Shown: one piece after another, positions 48,790 through 57,599 of the stretch | How positions within the stretch are numbered: the stretch's first letter is position 1 | How the letters are laid out: every line of letters starts with the position of its first letter | NCBI GenBank assembly: GCA_003248865.1 | Contig: QFPK01000003.1 | Location: 124,001-188,000, forward strand | Direction of reading: 5' to 3' | DNA length: 64,000 nt | DNA from: Sphingomonas sp. | Lineage (GTDB): Bacteria > Pseudomonadota > Alphaproteobacteria > Sphingomonadales > Sphingomonadaceae | The notes under the pieces: model-generated | The model's input: the letters and a program-made list of their open reading frames with translations, nothing else | The model's database searches: none | What the model was told of the DNA's origin: nothing | Made by a program: the position numbers and the translations under genes

Positions 48790-49578
48790 ATGAATCCCCG
48801 CTGGCTCGTGCTTGCGCTGCTGCTGGCGCCGATGGCGTTGCTTGGCGCGAACCTGTGGCGGCAATCCGCGGGCACCGAGCAGCTGCTGCCGGATATCGAC
48901 AGCGAGGCGGTCGCGCAGATCGAACTCTCCCGCGAAGGAGACCGGGTGCTGCTGGCGCGCAAGGCCGGCACCGGCACATGGGAGATTCCGTCCGCCGCTG
49001 ATGCCCCGGCCGATCAGGCGCGGGTGAAGGCGGCGCTAGAAACGCTGGTGGATCTCAGGGGGCGTCCGCTGGATGCGTCTGCCCCGGCGCAGGGCCGGGC
49101 GCCGCTGAAGGTTCGCCTGTCGGATGAAGGGGGCCGCCCGCTGGGCGAGGCCGCTTTCTGGGCCGGGGAGGCGACGCGCCTGCCGGACGGCAAGCGCCTG
49201 GCGCTGGCGAAGACTCCGGCGCTGCCCGTCTGGCCGTCGGCATGGTCCAGCCTGCAGGCGCCGCGAATTCCGGCCGACCGCATCGCTGCTGTCGAGGAAC
49301 TGACGCCCGAGGGCACGAAGCTGCTGTCGCCGGAGGCGACGGTGGAGGTTGCCGCCATCCTGTCGGAACTGGGCGCGAAGGATTTCGTGGCCGGCGCCGA
49401 TGTCGGCTGGGCCGGGGCGAAACTGCTGAGGGTGAAGCTGACGGACGGCACCATCATCGATCTGCAGCAGGTGTCGGACGGCGACGGCCGATATTTCCTG
49501 CGCCTGACGTCTGACACGCTGGAGAGCGTGCGCGCCGCGCGGCGCTATGCTTTTCGCGTCAAGGACGCGCTGCCCTGA
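48790..49578 (+). CDS. Probable DUF4340-like membrane-anchored protein
   Basis: The 262-residue protein has an N-terminal anchor or uncleaved signal (WLVLALLLAPMALLGANLW), then strands typical of DUF4340: IAQIELSREGDRVLLARK-like AVAQIELSREGDRVLLARK, TGTWEIPSAADAPADQARVK, and a repeat of this alpha/beta pattern further on (EELTPEGTKLLSPEATVE). The match is from memory of the fold pattern, not certain. DUF4340 proteins occur with gliding or ABC-type export systems in other groups; neither is here. It ends before the mraZ leader. Confidence 0.6.
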   Translation: MNPRWLVLALLLAPMALLGANLWRQSAGTEQLLPDIDSEAVAQIELSREGDRVLLARKAGTGTWEIPSAADAPADQARVKAALETLVDLRGRPLDASAPAQGRAPLKVRLSDEGGRPLGEAAFWAGEATRLPDGKRLALAKTPALPVWPSAWSSLQAPRIPADRIAAVEELTPEGTKLLSPEATVEVAAILSELGAKDFVAGADVGWAGAKLLRVKLTDGTIIDLQQVSDGDGRYFLRLTSDTLESVRAARRYAFRVKDALP

Positions 49579-49647
49579 TGCAGGGTTCCATGGGCTTTGA
49601 TGGGCAGCGCGTCCGGATCACCCGGCCGCGCCCATTCGCCAACAGAG

Positions 49648-49656
49648 TTTTCCACA
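49648..49656 (+). promoter_or_regulatory. DnaA-box match 1 upstream of mraZ
   Basis: TTTTCCACA fits the consensus TTWTNCACA. It is the left arm of an inverted repeat ending near 49670. A second identical copy lies at 49783. Confidence 0.4.
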
Positions 49657-49748
49657 GGCTTCTGGAAAATCCATGCGCCGAACGGTGTTTTGGAAAACGA
49701 CGACAATTCAACGGGTTGCAAATAAGACTGCCAGACTGACCATAAAAT

Positions 49749-49783
49749 CCCATTGAATACCCACGAAAGCCCATGCTATCCCT
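49749..49783 (-). promoter_or_regulatory. Candidate MraZ operator (phased CCCA/TGGG repeats)
   Basis: CCCA occurs at 49749, 49760 and 49770, and CCCT at 49780: spacing 11, 10 and 10 bp. On the other strand these are TGGG direct repeats (one as GTGGG). MraZ in E. coli binds GTGGR repeats with five-base spacers in its own promoter, so autoregulation by the adjacent gene is likely. Orientation relative to mraZ is inverted. Confidence 0.6.
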
Positions 49784-49791
49784 TTTCCACA
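49783..49791 (+). promoter_or_regulatory. DnaA-box match 2 upstream of mraZ
   Basis: Second exact TTTTCCACA, overlapping the end of the phased CCCA repeats. Two matches to TTWTNCACA in 150 bp are more than chance would readily give in GC-rich DNA, but DnaA binding is inference. Confidence 0.4.
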
Positions 49792-49881
49792 GGGCTGGCA
49801 GGCGCTCCGGCCGTTTCTCGAAGGCATTCCCCCGCCTCGTAAACGTCGGCGCCGGCGCACCCGAAAAGAGGGGTTCGGGTC

Positions 49882-50346
49882 ATTCGCGGGTATTTTTCAG
49901 GGACTTATGTGAACGGGGTCGATGCCAAGCATCGGCTGTCCGTTCCGTCGTCCCTGCGCGAGACCATCGAGGCGCGCAGCCAGACTCGGGAACTGGTGAT
50001 CGGCCCGGACGAGCATTCGCCCTGCCTGATCGGCTATGACATCAGCTATTTCGAGCGACTCGAATCCCGGCTGGACGAGGAGTTCGCGGCCGATTTCGGC
50101 CCGGCGCGCAGCCTGAAGTCCCGCTCCATCTTCGGTGCCACCGAGCATCTGAAATATGACGACAACGGCCGCATCATCCTCTCGCCGCTGATGCGGGAGA
50201 TGGGCGAGATCGGCTCCCACGTGCTGTTCATGGGGCTCGGCCATCATTTCGAGATCTGGGCGCCCGAGATCTTCCTGGCGCAGGAGGGGCAGGACCCCCG
50301 CGTGGTGAAGCTGGTGAAGGCCCTGCTGGCCGGGAGGGCGCAGTGA
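49882..50346 (+). CDS. mraZ: Transcriptional regulator MraZ, probably starting at ATT
   Basis: Ring-forming DNA-binding protein that represses the dcw operon. The conserved MraZ opening (E. coli FRGATLVNLDSKGRLSVP) appears here as FSGTYVNGVDAKHRLSVP, and its first eight residues lie before the only ordinary start, GTG at 49909. Back to the in-frame stop at 49840 there is no ATG, GTG, TTG or CTG. ATT at 49882, with AGAGG about ten bases upstream, would give a normal 154-residue protein. Starting at GTG would remove the first strand. The second MraZ repeat follows with FELW-like HFEIWAPE. rsmH overlaps by four bases. Confidence 0.85.
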   Translation: MRGYFSGTYVNGVDAKHRLSVPSSLRETIEARSQTRELVIGPDEHSPCLIGYDISYFERLESRLDEEFAADFGPARSLKSRSIFGATEHLKYDDNGRIILSPLMREMGEIGSHVLFMGLGHHFEIWAPEIFLAQEGQDPRVVKLVKALLAGRAQ

Positions 50347-51296
50347 CCGCCGGGGCCTTTGGTCTCACGCACGCGCCGGTCATGCTCAACAACGTGATGT
50401 CGGCGCTGTCGCTTGTTCCGGGTGAGCGGATGGTGGACGGCACCTTCGGCGGGGGCGGCTATGCCCGCGCCGGGCTGAATGCGGGCGCCGAGGTGGACGG
50501 GTTCGATCGCGATCCGCGCGCCGTGTCCCGCGCCGCGCTGATGGTCGCCGAATATGCGCCCCGCCTGCGCCTCTACACCCGCACCTTCGCCCATATGGCG
50601 GAGGAGCTGGGCGACGCCTCGGTCGATGCGGTGGCGCTCGACCTCGGCTACTCCTCCATTCAGATGGACGATCCGGCCTATGGCCTCAGCTTCCAGTCCG
50701 ACGGGCCGCTGGACATGCGGCTGTCCGGCAGCGGCGAAAGCGCGGCGGATTTCCTGAACACAGCGTCCGAAGGCGAGATCGCCGACGTGCTGTTCCATTA
50801 TGGCGAAGAGCCGGCCGCGCGCCGCATCGCCCGTGCCATTGTGGCGGACCGGCCGTTCGAGACCACGGGCCAGCTCGCGGCGATGATCCGGCGCGTGGTG
50901 AAGGCGCCCCGCGACACCAAGCGCGACCCGGCCACGCGCAGCTTTCAGGCGATCCGCATTCGCGTGAACGACGAGCTGGGCGAGCTGGAGCGCGGCCTTG
51001 ATGCGGCGGAAGCTGTTCTGAAGCCGGGTGGCCGCCTCGCGGTTGTCAGCTTTCACAGCCTGGAAGACCGCATCGTGAAGCACTTCCTGGCCGAACGCTC
51101 GGGGAGCCTTCCGGCGGGTTCGCGCCATTTGCCGGCGAGCGCGCCCGAGCGGGCGCCGAGTTTCGAACGCCCGGCCAAGGCCGAGCGGCCATCCGACGCG
51201 GAAGTGAGCGCAAACCCGCGCGCGCGCTCCGCAACGCTGCGCTGGGCGCGCCGCACGGCCGCGCCCGGTTGGGGCCAACAGAAGAAGGGGAGCTGA
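50343..51296 (+). CDS. rsmH: 16S rRNA m4C1402 methyltransferase
   Basis: N4-methylates C1402 in the ribosomal P site. The 317-residue protein has HAPVMLNNVMSALSLVPG, the SAM motif DGTFGGGGYARAGL, VDGFDRDPRA, DLGYSSIQMDDPAYGLSF, and the catalytic end VVSFHSLEDRIVKHFL. The start is GTG in a GTGA overlap with mraZ. The C-terminal tail is charged and variable. Confidence 0.96.
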   Translation: MTAGAFGLTHAPVMLNNVMSALSLVPGERMVDGTFGGGGYARAGLNAGAEVDGFDRDPRAVSRAALMVAEYAPRLRLYTRTFAHMAEELGDASVDAVALDLGYSSIQMDDPAYGLSFQSDGPLDMRLSGSGESAADFLNTASEGEIADVLFHYGEEPAARRIARAIVADRPFETTGQLAAMIRRVVKAPRDTKRDPATRSFQAIRIRVNDELGELERGLDAAEAVLKPGGRLAVVSFHSLEDRIVKHFLAERSGSLPAGSRHLPASAPERAPSFERPAKAERPSDAEVSANPRARSATLRWARRTAAPGWGQQKKGS

Positions 51297-51298
51297 CC

Positions 51299-51964
51299 AT
51301 GGCAGGGATGATGCGCGCCACCGCTGATTCGCGCGGCTGGGGAAATGAGGCTCCGGCGAAATCCGCTGGCCGTCGGACGTGGGCGGCCACGGCCTGGCTG
51401 GTCGCGGGCACCATCGCAGTGGCTGTGACAAGCTACTCGCTCTCGCTGAAGGTGGCAGCCGAGCGGCGCGACGTGGAAAAGCTGGCGCGGCAGAATTCGG
51501 CGCTGGAATCCGATCTGAAGGCGCTGGACGCGGAACTGCGCGTGCGCATGCGCATGCCCCAGCTGCAGCGCTGGAACGACAGCGTGCTGGGCATGGTGCC
51601 GATCAGCGCCAGCCAGTATCTGGCCAATCCGGTGCTGCTCGCCAACTATGGCGACGCCATCGAGACGGCTGCTCCTGCCGCGCCCCGCGCCCAGCTGGCG
51701 GTGCGGGACCTCGCGCCCGAAACACATGCTACGTCGCGCCCGCTGCTCGTCAGCGCCGAGGCGCCTGCGGCCACCCCGGCGATGCGCCCTGCGCCGGTGG
51801 CCGCCGTTCCCGCCGCTGTCGCCATCGAGCGCGTGTCGATGCAGGCGCCCGCACCCCGCGCCGGGCTGGAGCGGCCTGCCATCGAGCGGCCGGCCACCGA
51901 CGCGCCTGCCGACCTTATCCGTGAAGTCGAACTGAACTTCGCCGCCGGAGGTGCCAACCGCTAA
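51299..51964 (+). CDS. ftsL: FtsL-like division protein with long C-terminal tail
   Basis: The 221-residue protein has a cytoplasmic N-terminus, a membrane segment (about 27-46, WAATAWLVAGTIAVAVTSYS) and a periplasmic leucine-zipper coil (AERRDVEKLARQNSALESDLKA split around 50-75), the arrangement of FtsL. The last 110 residues are Ala/Pro-rich and unlike the short E. coli FtsL. Identity rests on position between rsmH and ftsI as much as on sequence. ATG at 51299 with AAGGGGAG six bases upstream is preferred over an earlier start. Confidence 0.8.
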   Translation: MAGMMRATADSRGWGNEAPAKSAGRRTWAATAWLVAGTIAVAVTSYSLSLKVAAERRDVEKLARQNSALESDLKALDAELRVRMRMPQLQRWNDSVLGMVPISASQYLANPVLLANYGDAIETAAPAAPRAQLAVRDLAPETHATSRPLLVSAEAPAATPAMRPAPVAAVPAAVAIERVSMQAPAPRAGLERPAIERPATDAPADLIREVELNFAAGGANR

Positions 51965-51965
51965 G

Positions 51966-53735
51966 ATGAGCCCAGCCGCCGCGCCCCGTGTTGCTGTCCG
52001 CCTGCCCGGTCATCGTCAGATGGCCCTTGGGCTCGCGCGCCAGCGCCTGGCGATCGGCATTCTGGTGTTCATCGCCTTCACGGGGCTGCTGGGCTTCCGC
52101 CTGATCGAGCTGTCGCTGTTCGACGGCCCGGTGCAGCGGGCGCGCCCTGCCGTTGCCAATCCCAACATCCGCGCCGAGATCGTGGACCGCAACGGCGTTA
52201 CGCTGGCCTCCAGCTTCGAGGCCTATGCGCTGGCCGCCCGCCCGCGCGACATCATCGGCACGCCGGAGGAGAAGGAAGCGCTGATCGCGGCGCTGATCCG
52301 CATCCTCCCCGAACGTTCGCCCGATGCGATCCGCTCGGCGATCTACCACGACGGCAAGTTCCGCTACATCACCCGCCGCATCCTGCCCGAACAGGCGGAG
52401 GCGATCCGTCGGCTGGGCGAACCCGGCCTCACGCTGGAGCGCGAGGCCGAGCGGCTGTACCCGCATGTCGGCCTTGCCGCGCATCTGGTGGGCTACACCG
52501 GGATCGACGGTCGCGGCGAGGGCGGCATCGAGCGCGCCTTCGAACAGCGGCTGACGGACCCGGCGAAGCTGGACCAGCCGCTGGCGCTCTCCATGGACGT
52601 GCGGGTGCAGCAGGCGCTGGAATCCGAACTGAAGGCGCAGATGGACCTGCAGCAGGCGAGCGGGGCGGCGGGCGTGGTGATGGATGTGCACACCGGCGAG
52701 GTGCTGGCGCTCGCCTCTCTCCCGGCCTTCGATTCCAATCGCCCCGGCGGCCTCGTCGGCATGCCCAGCCATATGAACCGGGCGACGCTCGGCGTGTATG
52801 AGCTTGGCTCCACCTTCAAGGGCTTCACCATCGCGATGGCCATGGATTCCGGCCTGTTGCCCCGCATGGACGAGCGCTTTTCCACCGGCCCCATCGCGGT
52901 CGGCCGCCAGCGCATTTCAGACAGCCACCCCAAGGGCTATCCGCTGACGGTTCCGGAAACGCTGATCTATTCCTCCAACGTCGCCACCGCCAAGATGGCA
53001 GAGCGCATGGGCCGCCAGCGGCAGGAGGCCTTCCTGCGCGAGCTGGGCATGATGGACCGCGCGCCCGGCGAACTGCTGGAAACCGGCCGGCCGCTGACCC
53101 CGGCGCCGAACAACTGGGGTCTTGCCTCTGTGCTGACCATCGGCTTCGGCCATGGCATCGCGGTGACGCCGCTGCACTTGGCCACCGCCTACTCGGCGCT
53201 GGTGAACGGCGGCATCTATCGGCCGGCCACGATGCTGAAGGTGCCGGAAGGCACCGAGCGCCCCGGCCGCCGGGTGTTTCAGGAGCGCACCTCCCATTAT
53301 CTGAACGGCATGCTGCGCCTCGCCGTGCTGGACGGCACCGGGCGTCAGGCCGATGCGGAAGGTTATCGCGTCGGCGGCAAGACGGGCACCGCCGAAAAGG
53401 TGCTGGAACATGGCCGCGGCTATGACAAGCGCCGGAACATCACGACTTTCGCGGGCGCCTTCCCGATGGACAATCCGCGCTATGTGGTGATTGCGATGGT
53501 GGATGACCCCACCGTCGGCTCGCGCATGGCGGGTTCGGTCGCGGGGCCGGTGTTCAAGCGGGTGGTGAACCGCATCGCCCCGGTGCTGGGCGTCGCGCCC
53601 GACATGACCGGCGCCTCCGAGCCGGACCTCAGCATGTTCGAGGGGCTCTACAAGCCGCGCGACCCGAAGCGTGACCCCAATGCCATGCGCCGCGCGGCGG
53701 CCGGGCTGCCGCCGCTGGAAGGGGAGCAGCATTGA
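51966..53735 (+). CDS. ftsI: Peptidoglycan transpeptidase FtsI (PBP3)
   Basis: Septal cross-linking enzyme. The protein (589 residues from ATG 51966) has one membrane segment (about 30-50), the non-catalytic pedestal, and the transpeptidase domain with SxxK in ELGSTFKGFT, SxN in IYSSNVATAK and KTG in VGGKTGTAEKV. GTG at 51951 is an alternative start; GGAGG lies at 51947-51951, a little far from 51966. murE overlaps by four bases. Confidence 0.95.
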   Translation: MSPAAAPRVAVRLPGHRQMALGLARQRLAIGILVFIAFTGLLGFRLIELSLFDGPVQRARPAVANPNIRAEIVDRNGVTLASSFEAYALAARPRDIIGTPEEKEALIAALIRILPERSPDAIRSAIYHDGKFRYITRRILPEQAEAIRRLGEPGLTLEREAERLYPHVGLAAHLVGYTGIDGRGEGGIERAFEQRLTDPAKLDQPLALSMDVRVQQALESELKAQMDLQQASGAAGVVMDVHTGEVLALASLPAFDSNRPGGLVGMPSHMNRATLGVYELGSTFKGFTIAMAMDSGLLPRMDERFSTGPIAVGRQRISDSHPKGYPLTVPETLIYSSNVATAKMAERMGRQRQEAFLRELGMMDRAPGELLETGRPLTPAPNNWGLASVLTIGFGHGIAVTPLHLATAYSALVNGGIYRPATMLKVPEGTERPGRRVFQERTSHYLNGMLRLAVLDGTGRQADAEGYRVGGKTGTAEKVLEHGRGYDKRRNITTFAGAFPMDNPRYVVIAMVDDPTVGSRMAGSVAGPVFKRVVNRIAPVLGVAPDMTGASEPDLSMFEGLYKPRDPKRDPNAMRRAAAGLPPLEGEQH

Positions 53736-55174
53736 GCGACCCCCTCGCATCCATCCGCGCCCGGATCACGGGCTTCGCCATTGATCACCGCAAGGTGGCG
53801 CCCGGCGCCGTGTTCGGCGCCTTCAAGGGTGCGCGCTTCGATGGCGAAAGCGTGATCGCGGATGCGGTGAAGGCGGGCGCCATCGCCGTTGTGGCTCGTC
53901 GGCAAGCGAAGGTGGAGGGGGCGCTCCACATCGCGGATGCGGAACCACGCCGCCTGTTCGCGCAGCTGGCGGCCAGCTTCTACGCGCCGTTCCCGGCCGT
54001 CACGGCGGCCGTCACCGGCACCAACGGCAAGACCAGTTCGGCCGAACTGTCGCGGCAGCTCTGGCATCTGGCAGGCGAGCGTGCCGCCTCGCTCGGCACG
54101 CTGGGTGTCATTACCTCGGCTGGGCAGGACAAGGCCGGGTCGGGCGGGCTCACCACGCCGGACATCGTCACCTTCCTGTCCAACGTCCATGGCCTCGCGC
54201 TGGAAGGCATCAGCCATCTGGCGTTCGAGGCCTCCTCCCACGGGCTGGCGCAATATCGCACCGAAGGGCTGCCCGTCAGCGCCGCCGCCTTCACCAACCT
54301 GACCCGCGACCATCTGGACTATCATGAAACGATGGAGGCCTATTTCGAGGCCAAGTTACGGCTGTTCACCGAAGTGCTGGATGCAGACGGCACCGCTGTG
54401 GTCTGGCTGGACCGGCAGGCGGCAGGTGCGGAGTATAACGAGCGCGTGATCGCGGCGGCCGAGGCACGCGGCCTGAAACTGCTGACGGTCGGGCCGGACG
54501 GCGAGGCGCTGAAGCTGGTGAAGCGGGTGCCGACGCTGCTGGGCCAGACGCTGACGGTGGAAGCCGGTGGCGTCGCCCACACCATCAAGCTGCCGCTGAT
54601 CGGCGGCTATCAGGCGGCCAATGCGCTGGTGGCGGCCGGCCTTGTGATCGCGACGGGCGGCGATGTTGCGAAGACGCTGGCGAACCTGAACCGTGTCTCA
54701 GGCGTGCGCGGGCGGCTGGAGCGCGCGGTGATCACGCCGTCGGGCGCGCCGGTCTATGTCGATTACGCCCACACGCCGGACGCGCTGGAAGCCGCCGTCG
54801 CCGCGCTGCGCCCGCACACAGCCAACCGGCTGATCCTGCTGTTCGGCTGCGGCGGAGACCGGGATCGCGGCAAGCGCCCGGAAATGGGCGCCATCGCGGT
54901 GCGCGACGCGGACCTGACCATCGTGACCGACGACAATCCCCGCACAGAGGACGCGGCTGCGATCCGCGCCGAGATCATGGCGGCCGCACCGGGCGCCAGC
55001 GAAGTGCCGGGCCGGGCCGCCGCGATCCGGGCTGCGGTTTCGGCTGCGCGCTCGGGCGATGTGGTGCTGCTGGCGGGCAAGGGCCACGAACAGGGCCAGA
55101 TCGTCGGCACCGACGTGCTGCCGTTCGACGATGCCGAAGTGGCGCGTGAAGCGGCGCAGGAGTTGCCGAAATGA
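53732..55174 (+). CDS. murE: UDP-MurNAc-L-Ala-D-Glu:meso-diaminopimelate ligase
   Basis: Adds meso-DAP as third residue of the stem peptide. The 480-residue Mur ligase has the P-loop VTGTNGKTSSAEL, the carbamylated lysine region LGTLGVI/HLAFEASSHGL, and VYVDYAHTPDALE. The amino-acid-selecting motif reads TDDNPRTED, whose DNPR marks meso-DAP rather than lysine. TTG start at 53732 inside a TTGA overlap with ftsI. Confidence 0.96.
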   Translation: MSDPLASIRARITGFAIDHRKVAPGAVFGAFKGARFDGESVIADAVKAGAIAVVARRQAKVEGALHIADAEPRRLFAQLAASFYAPFPAVTAAVTGTNGKTSSAELSRQLWHLAGERAASLGTLGVITSAGQDKAGSGGLTTPDIVTFLSNVHGLALEGISHLAFEASSHGLAQYRTEGLPVSAAAFTNLTRDHLDYHETMEAYFEAKLRLFTEVLDADGTAVVWLDRQAAGAEYNERVIAAAEARGLKLLTVGPDGEALKLVKRVPTLLGQTLTVEAGGVAHTIKLPLIGGYQAANALVAAGLVIATGGDVAKTLANLNRVSGVRGRLERAVITPSGAPVYVDYAHTPDALEAAVAALRPHTANRLILLFGCGGDRDRGKRPEMGAIAVRDADLTIVTDDNPRTEDAAAIRAEIMAAAPGASEVPGRAAAIRAAVSAARSGDVVLLAGKGHEQGQIVGTDVLPFDDAEVAREAAQELPK

Positions 55175-56532
55175 CCGCGCTGTGGACCGGGGCCGATGTC
55201 GCGGCTGCCACCGGCGGCAGCCTCTCCGACCCGTTCGAGGTGGAGGGCGTGACGTTCGACAGCCGCGAGGTGATCGGCGGCGAACTGTTCGTGGCCATGC
55301 GCGGCGAACAGGCCGACGGCCACAAGTTTGTGGACATGGCCGCCACGCGCGGCGCGGCGGGCTTCCTTGTGGAACAGCCGGTCGATCATCCCCATGTCCG
55401 GGTGACGGACAGCTTCACCGCGCTGCAGGCGCTGGGGGTGGCAGCGCGGCGGCGCACCGACGCCACCATCATCGGCGTCACCGGCAGTGTCGGGAAGACG
55501 GGCACCAAGGAAGCGCTGCGCCTCGCCTTCGAGCGGATCGCGCCCGATGCCACCCATGCTTCGGTGAAGAGCTACAACAACCACACCGGTGTGCCGCTCA
55601 GCCTGTCGCGCATGCCGGCCGCCACCCGCTTCGGCGTGTTCGAAATGGGCATGAACCATGTGGGCGAACTGGCGGGCCTCACCCGCCTCGTCCGCCCGCA
55701 TGTGGCGCTGATCACCTGGGTGACGGCGGCGCATATCGCCCACTTCCCGGGCGGCGAGGCCGAGATTGCGGGCGCCAAGGCGGAAATCTTCGAGGGGCTG
55801 GAGCCCGGCGGCACGGCGATCCTGCCGGCCGATAATGATCATGCCCCGCTTCTCGCGGCTGCGGCGGCCAGGCATGCGGCCCACAGCATCAGTTTCGGGT
55901 GGAAGACCGGGGCCGACGTCCGCGTTGTAACGGCGGATATCGGCCCCTCATCCACGGCGCTCGTCGCCGATGTGATGGGCGAGGAAGTCCATTGCAGCAT
56001 CGGCATGGCCGGGCGGCACTGGGTGAACAACGCGCTGGCGGTGCTGGCCGCAGTGAAGGCAGCAGGCGGAGACCTTGCCGAAGCGGGCCTCGCGCTGGCG
56101 AGCCTGAAGGATTTGCCCGGCCGGGGCGCGCGCGTCACGCTTCAGGTGGCGGGCGGCACCGCCACGCTGATCGACGAAAGCTACAACGCCAATCCGCTTT
56201 CCATGGCGGCCGCGCTGGCGGTGCTTCGGGACAGCCCGGCAAAGCGGCGCCTCGCCGTGCTGGGGGCCATGCGGGAGCTTGGCGACGAAACGGACGCGCG
56301 CCATGCGGCGCTCGCTGCCCCCGTCGCCGAGGCCGGGGTGGCGGAACTCGCGCTGGTCGGCCCCGAAATGGCGGCCCTCCGGCTCGATGGTGCGTCCCAC
56401 CTTGCCGATGCCGCCGCCGCCCTTGCCTGGGCGCGCGCCACGCTTCGGGATGGCGATGTGCTGCTCGTGAAAGGGTCCAACTCCATTGGCCTCGGCAAGC
56501 TTGTGGCTGCGTTGAAGGAGGCCTCCCTGTGA
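55171..56532 (+). CDS. murF: UDP-MurNAc-tripeptide:D-Ala-D-Ala ligase
   Basis: Adds the D-Ala-D-Ala dipeptide to complete the pentapeptide. The 453-residue protein has FDSREVIGGELFVAMRGEQADGH, P-loop GVTGSVGKTGTKEAL, FEMGMNHVGELAGLT, and LIDESYNANPLSMAAAL. All are MurF hallmarks. Four-base overlaps with murE and mraY. Confidence 0.96.
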   Translation: MTALWTGADVAAATGGSLSDPFEVEGVTFDSREVIGGELFVAMRGEQADGHKFVDMAATRGAAGFLVEQPVDHPHVRVTDSFTALQALGVAARRRTDATIIGVTGSVGKTGTKEALRLAFERIAPDATHASVKSYNNHTGVPLSLSRMPAATRFGVFEMGMNHVGELAGLTRLVRPHVALITWVTAAHIAHFPGGEAEIAGAKAEIFEGLEPGGTAILPADNDHAPLLAAAAARHAAHSISFGWKTGADVRVVTADIGPSSTALVADVMGEEVHCSIGMAGRHWVNNALAVLAAVKAAGGDLAEAGLALASLKDLPGRGARVTLQVAGGTATLIDESYNANPLSMAAALAVLRDSPAKRRLAVLGAMRELGDETDARHAALAAPVAEAGVAELALVGPEMAALRLDGASHLADAAAALAWARATLRDGDVLLVKGSNSIGLGKLVAALKEASL

Positions 56533-57599
56533 TTTTCCATCTGGCCGAATGGCTGGGCTTCCCCGGCGTCCTCAACGTCATCCGTTACCTGACCTTCCGT
56601 TCCGGCGCGGCGCTGGTGACGGCGCTTGTGATCGGGCTCATCATCGGCCCGCGCTTTATCGCCTGGCTGCGGGTGAACCAGGGCAAGGGCCAGCCGATCC
56701 GGTCGGATGGGCCGCAATCGCATTTCTCCAAGAAGGGCACGCCCACCATGGGCGGGCTGATGATCCTGATCAGCATGACCATCTCCACCCTGCTCTGGAT
56801 GGAGTGGGACAAGCCCTTCGTCTGGGCGGCGCTGTTCGTGACCCTGGGCTTCGGCGTGATCGGCTTCCTGGATGATTATGCCAAGGTGACGAAGCGCTCG
56901 TCGGCGGGTGTGCCGGGCCGGGTGCGGCTGCTGGCGGAATTCCTGATCGCGGGCTCGGCCGTCTTCTATGTGTCGATGTTCAGCGGCACCAACCTCTATT
57001 TCCCCTTCCTGAAGGACACCGGCTTCGATCTGGGCATCTTCTATATCGCCTTCGGCGCCACGGTGATCGTGGCGGCGGGCAATGCCGTGAACCTGACGGA
57101 CGGGCTGGACGGCCTTGCCACCATGCCGGTGATCATCGCGGCCATGACGTTCGGCATCATCGCCTATCTGGTCGGCAATGCCGTGTTCGCGGAGTATCTG
57201 GGCGTCCACTTCGTCAGCGGCTCGGGCGAACTGATCGTGTTCGTCGGTGCGCTGGTGGGGGCTTGCCTCGCCTTCCTGTGGTTCAACGCCCCGCCGGCCG
57301 CCGTGTTCATGGGCGATACCGGCAGCCTCGCGCTGGGCGGCGCCATCGGCACCATCGCCGTCATCACCAACCATGAACTGGTGCTGGTGATCGTGGGCGG
57401 CCTGTTCGTGCTGGAGGCGGTGTCGGTGATCGTGCAGGTCGCCAGCTTCAAGATGACGGGCAAGCGCGTCTTCAAGATGGCGCCGATCCACCACCATTTC
57501 GAGCAGTTGGGCTGGCCGGAATCCACCGTCGTGATCCGCTTCTGGATCATCTCCATCGTGCTGGCGCTCGCCGGCCTCGCCACGCTGAAGCTGCGCTGA
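56529..57599 (+). CDS. mraY: Phospho-MurNAc-pentapeptide translocase
   Basis: Makes lipid I on undecaprenyl phosphate in the inner membrane. The 356-residue protein has about ten membrane segments, with FSKKGTPTMGGLMIL, FLDDYAKVTKRSS (Asp pair), NLTDGLDGLA (catalytic Asp region) and the HHHFE motif in APIHHHFEQLGW. The GTG start at 56529 overlaps murF by four bases and gives a standard length. Confidence 0.97.
   Translation: MIFHLAEWLGFPGVLNVIRYLTFRSGAALVTALVIGLIIGPRFIAWLRVNQGKGQPIRSDGPQSHFSKKGTPTMGGLMILISMTISTLLWMEWDKPFVWAALFVTLGFGVIGFLDDYAKVTKRSSAGVPGRVRLLAEFLIAGSAVFYVSMFSGTNLYFPFLKDTGFDLGIFYIAFGATVIVAAGNAVNLTDGLDGLATMPVIIAAMTFGIIAYLVGNAVFAEYLGVHFVSGSGELIVFVGALVGACLAFLWFNAPPAAVFMGDTGSLALGGAIGTIAVITNHELVLVIVGGLFVLEAVSVIVQVASFKMTGKRVFKMAPIHHHFEQLGWPESTVVIRFWIISIVLALAGLATLKLR

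Larger units (their letters stand above)
49579..49881 (+). other. Leader of the division and cell-wall (dcw) cluster
   Basis: 303 bp without a gene before mraZ. It contains two TTTTCCACA sites (49648-49656, 49783-49791), an inverted repeat TTTTCCA...TGGAAAA (49648-49670), an AT-rich patch around 49700-49750, and phased CCCA repeats (49749-49783). This is the likely promoter and control region for the whole downstream operon. Confidence 0.75.

Noticed and set aside
49909..50346. MraZ starting at GTG 49909
   Set aside because: Would delete the conserved first strand (FSGTYVN); homology clearly extends upstream.
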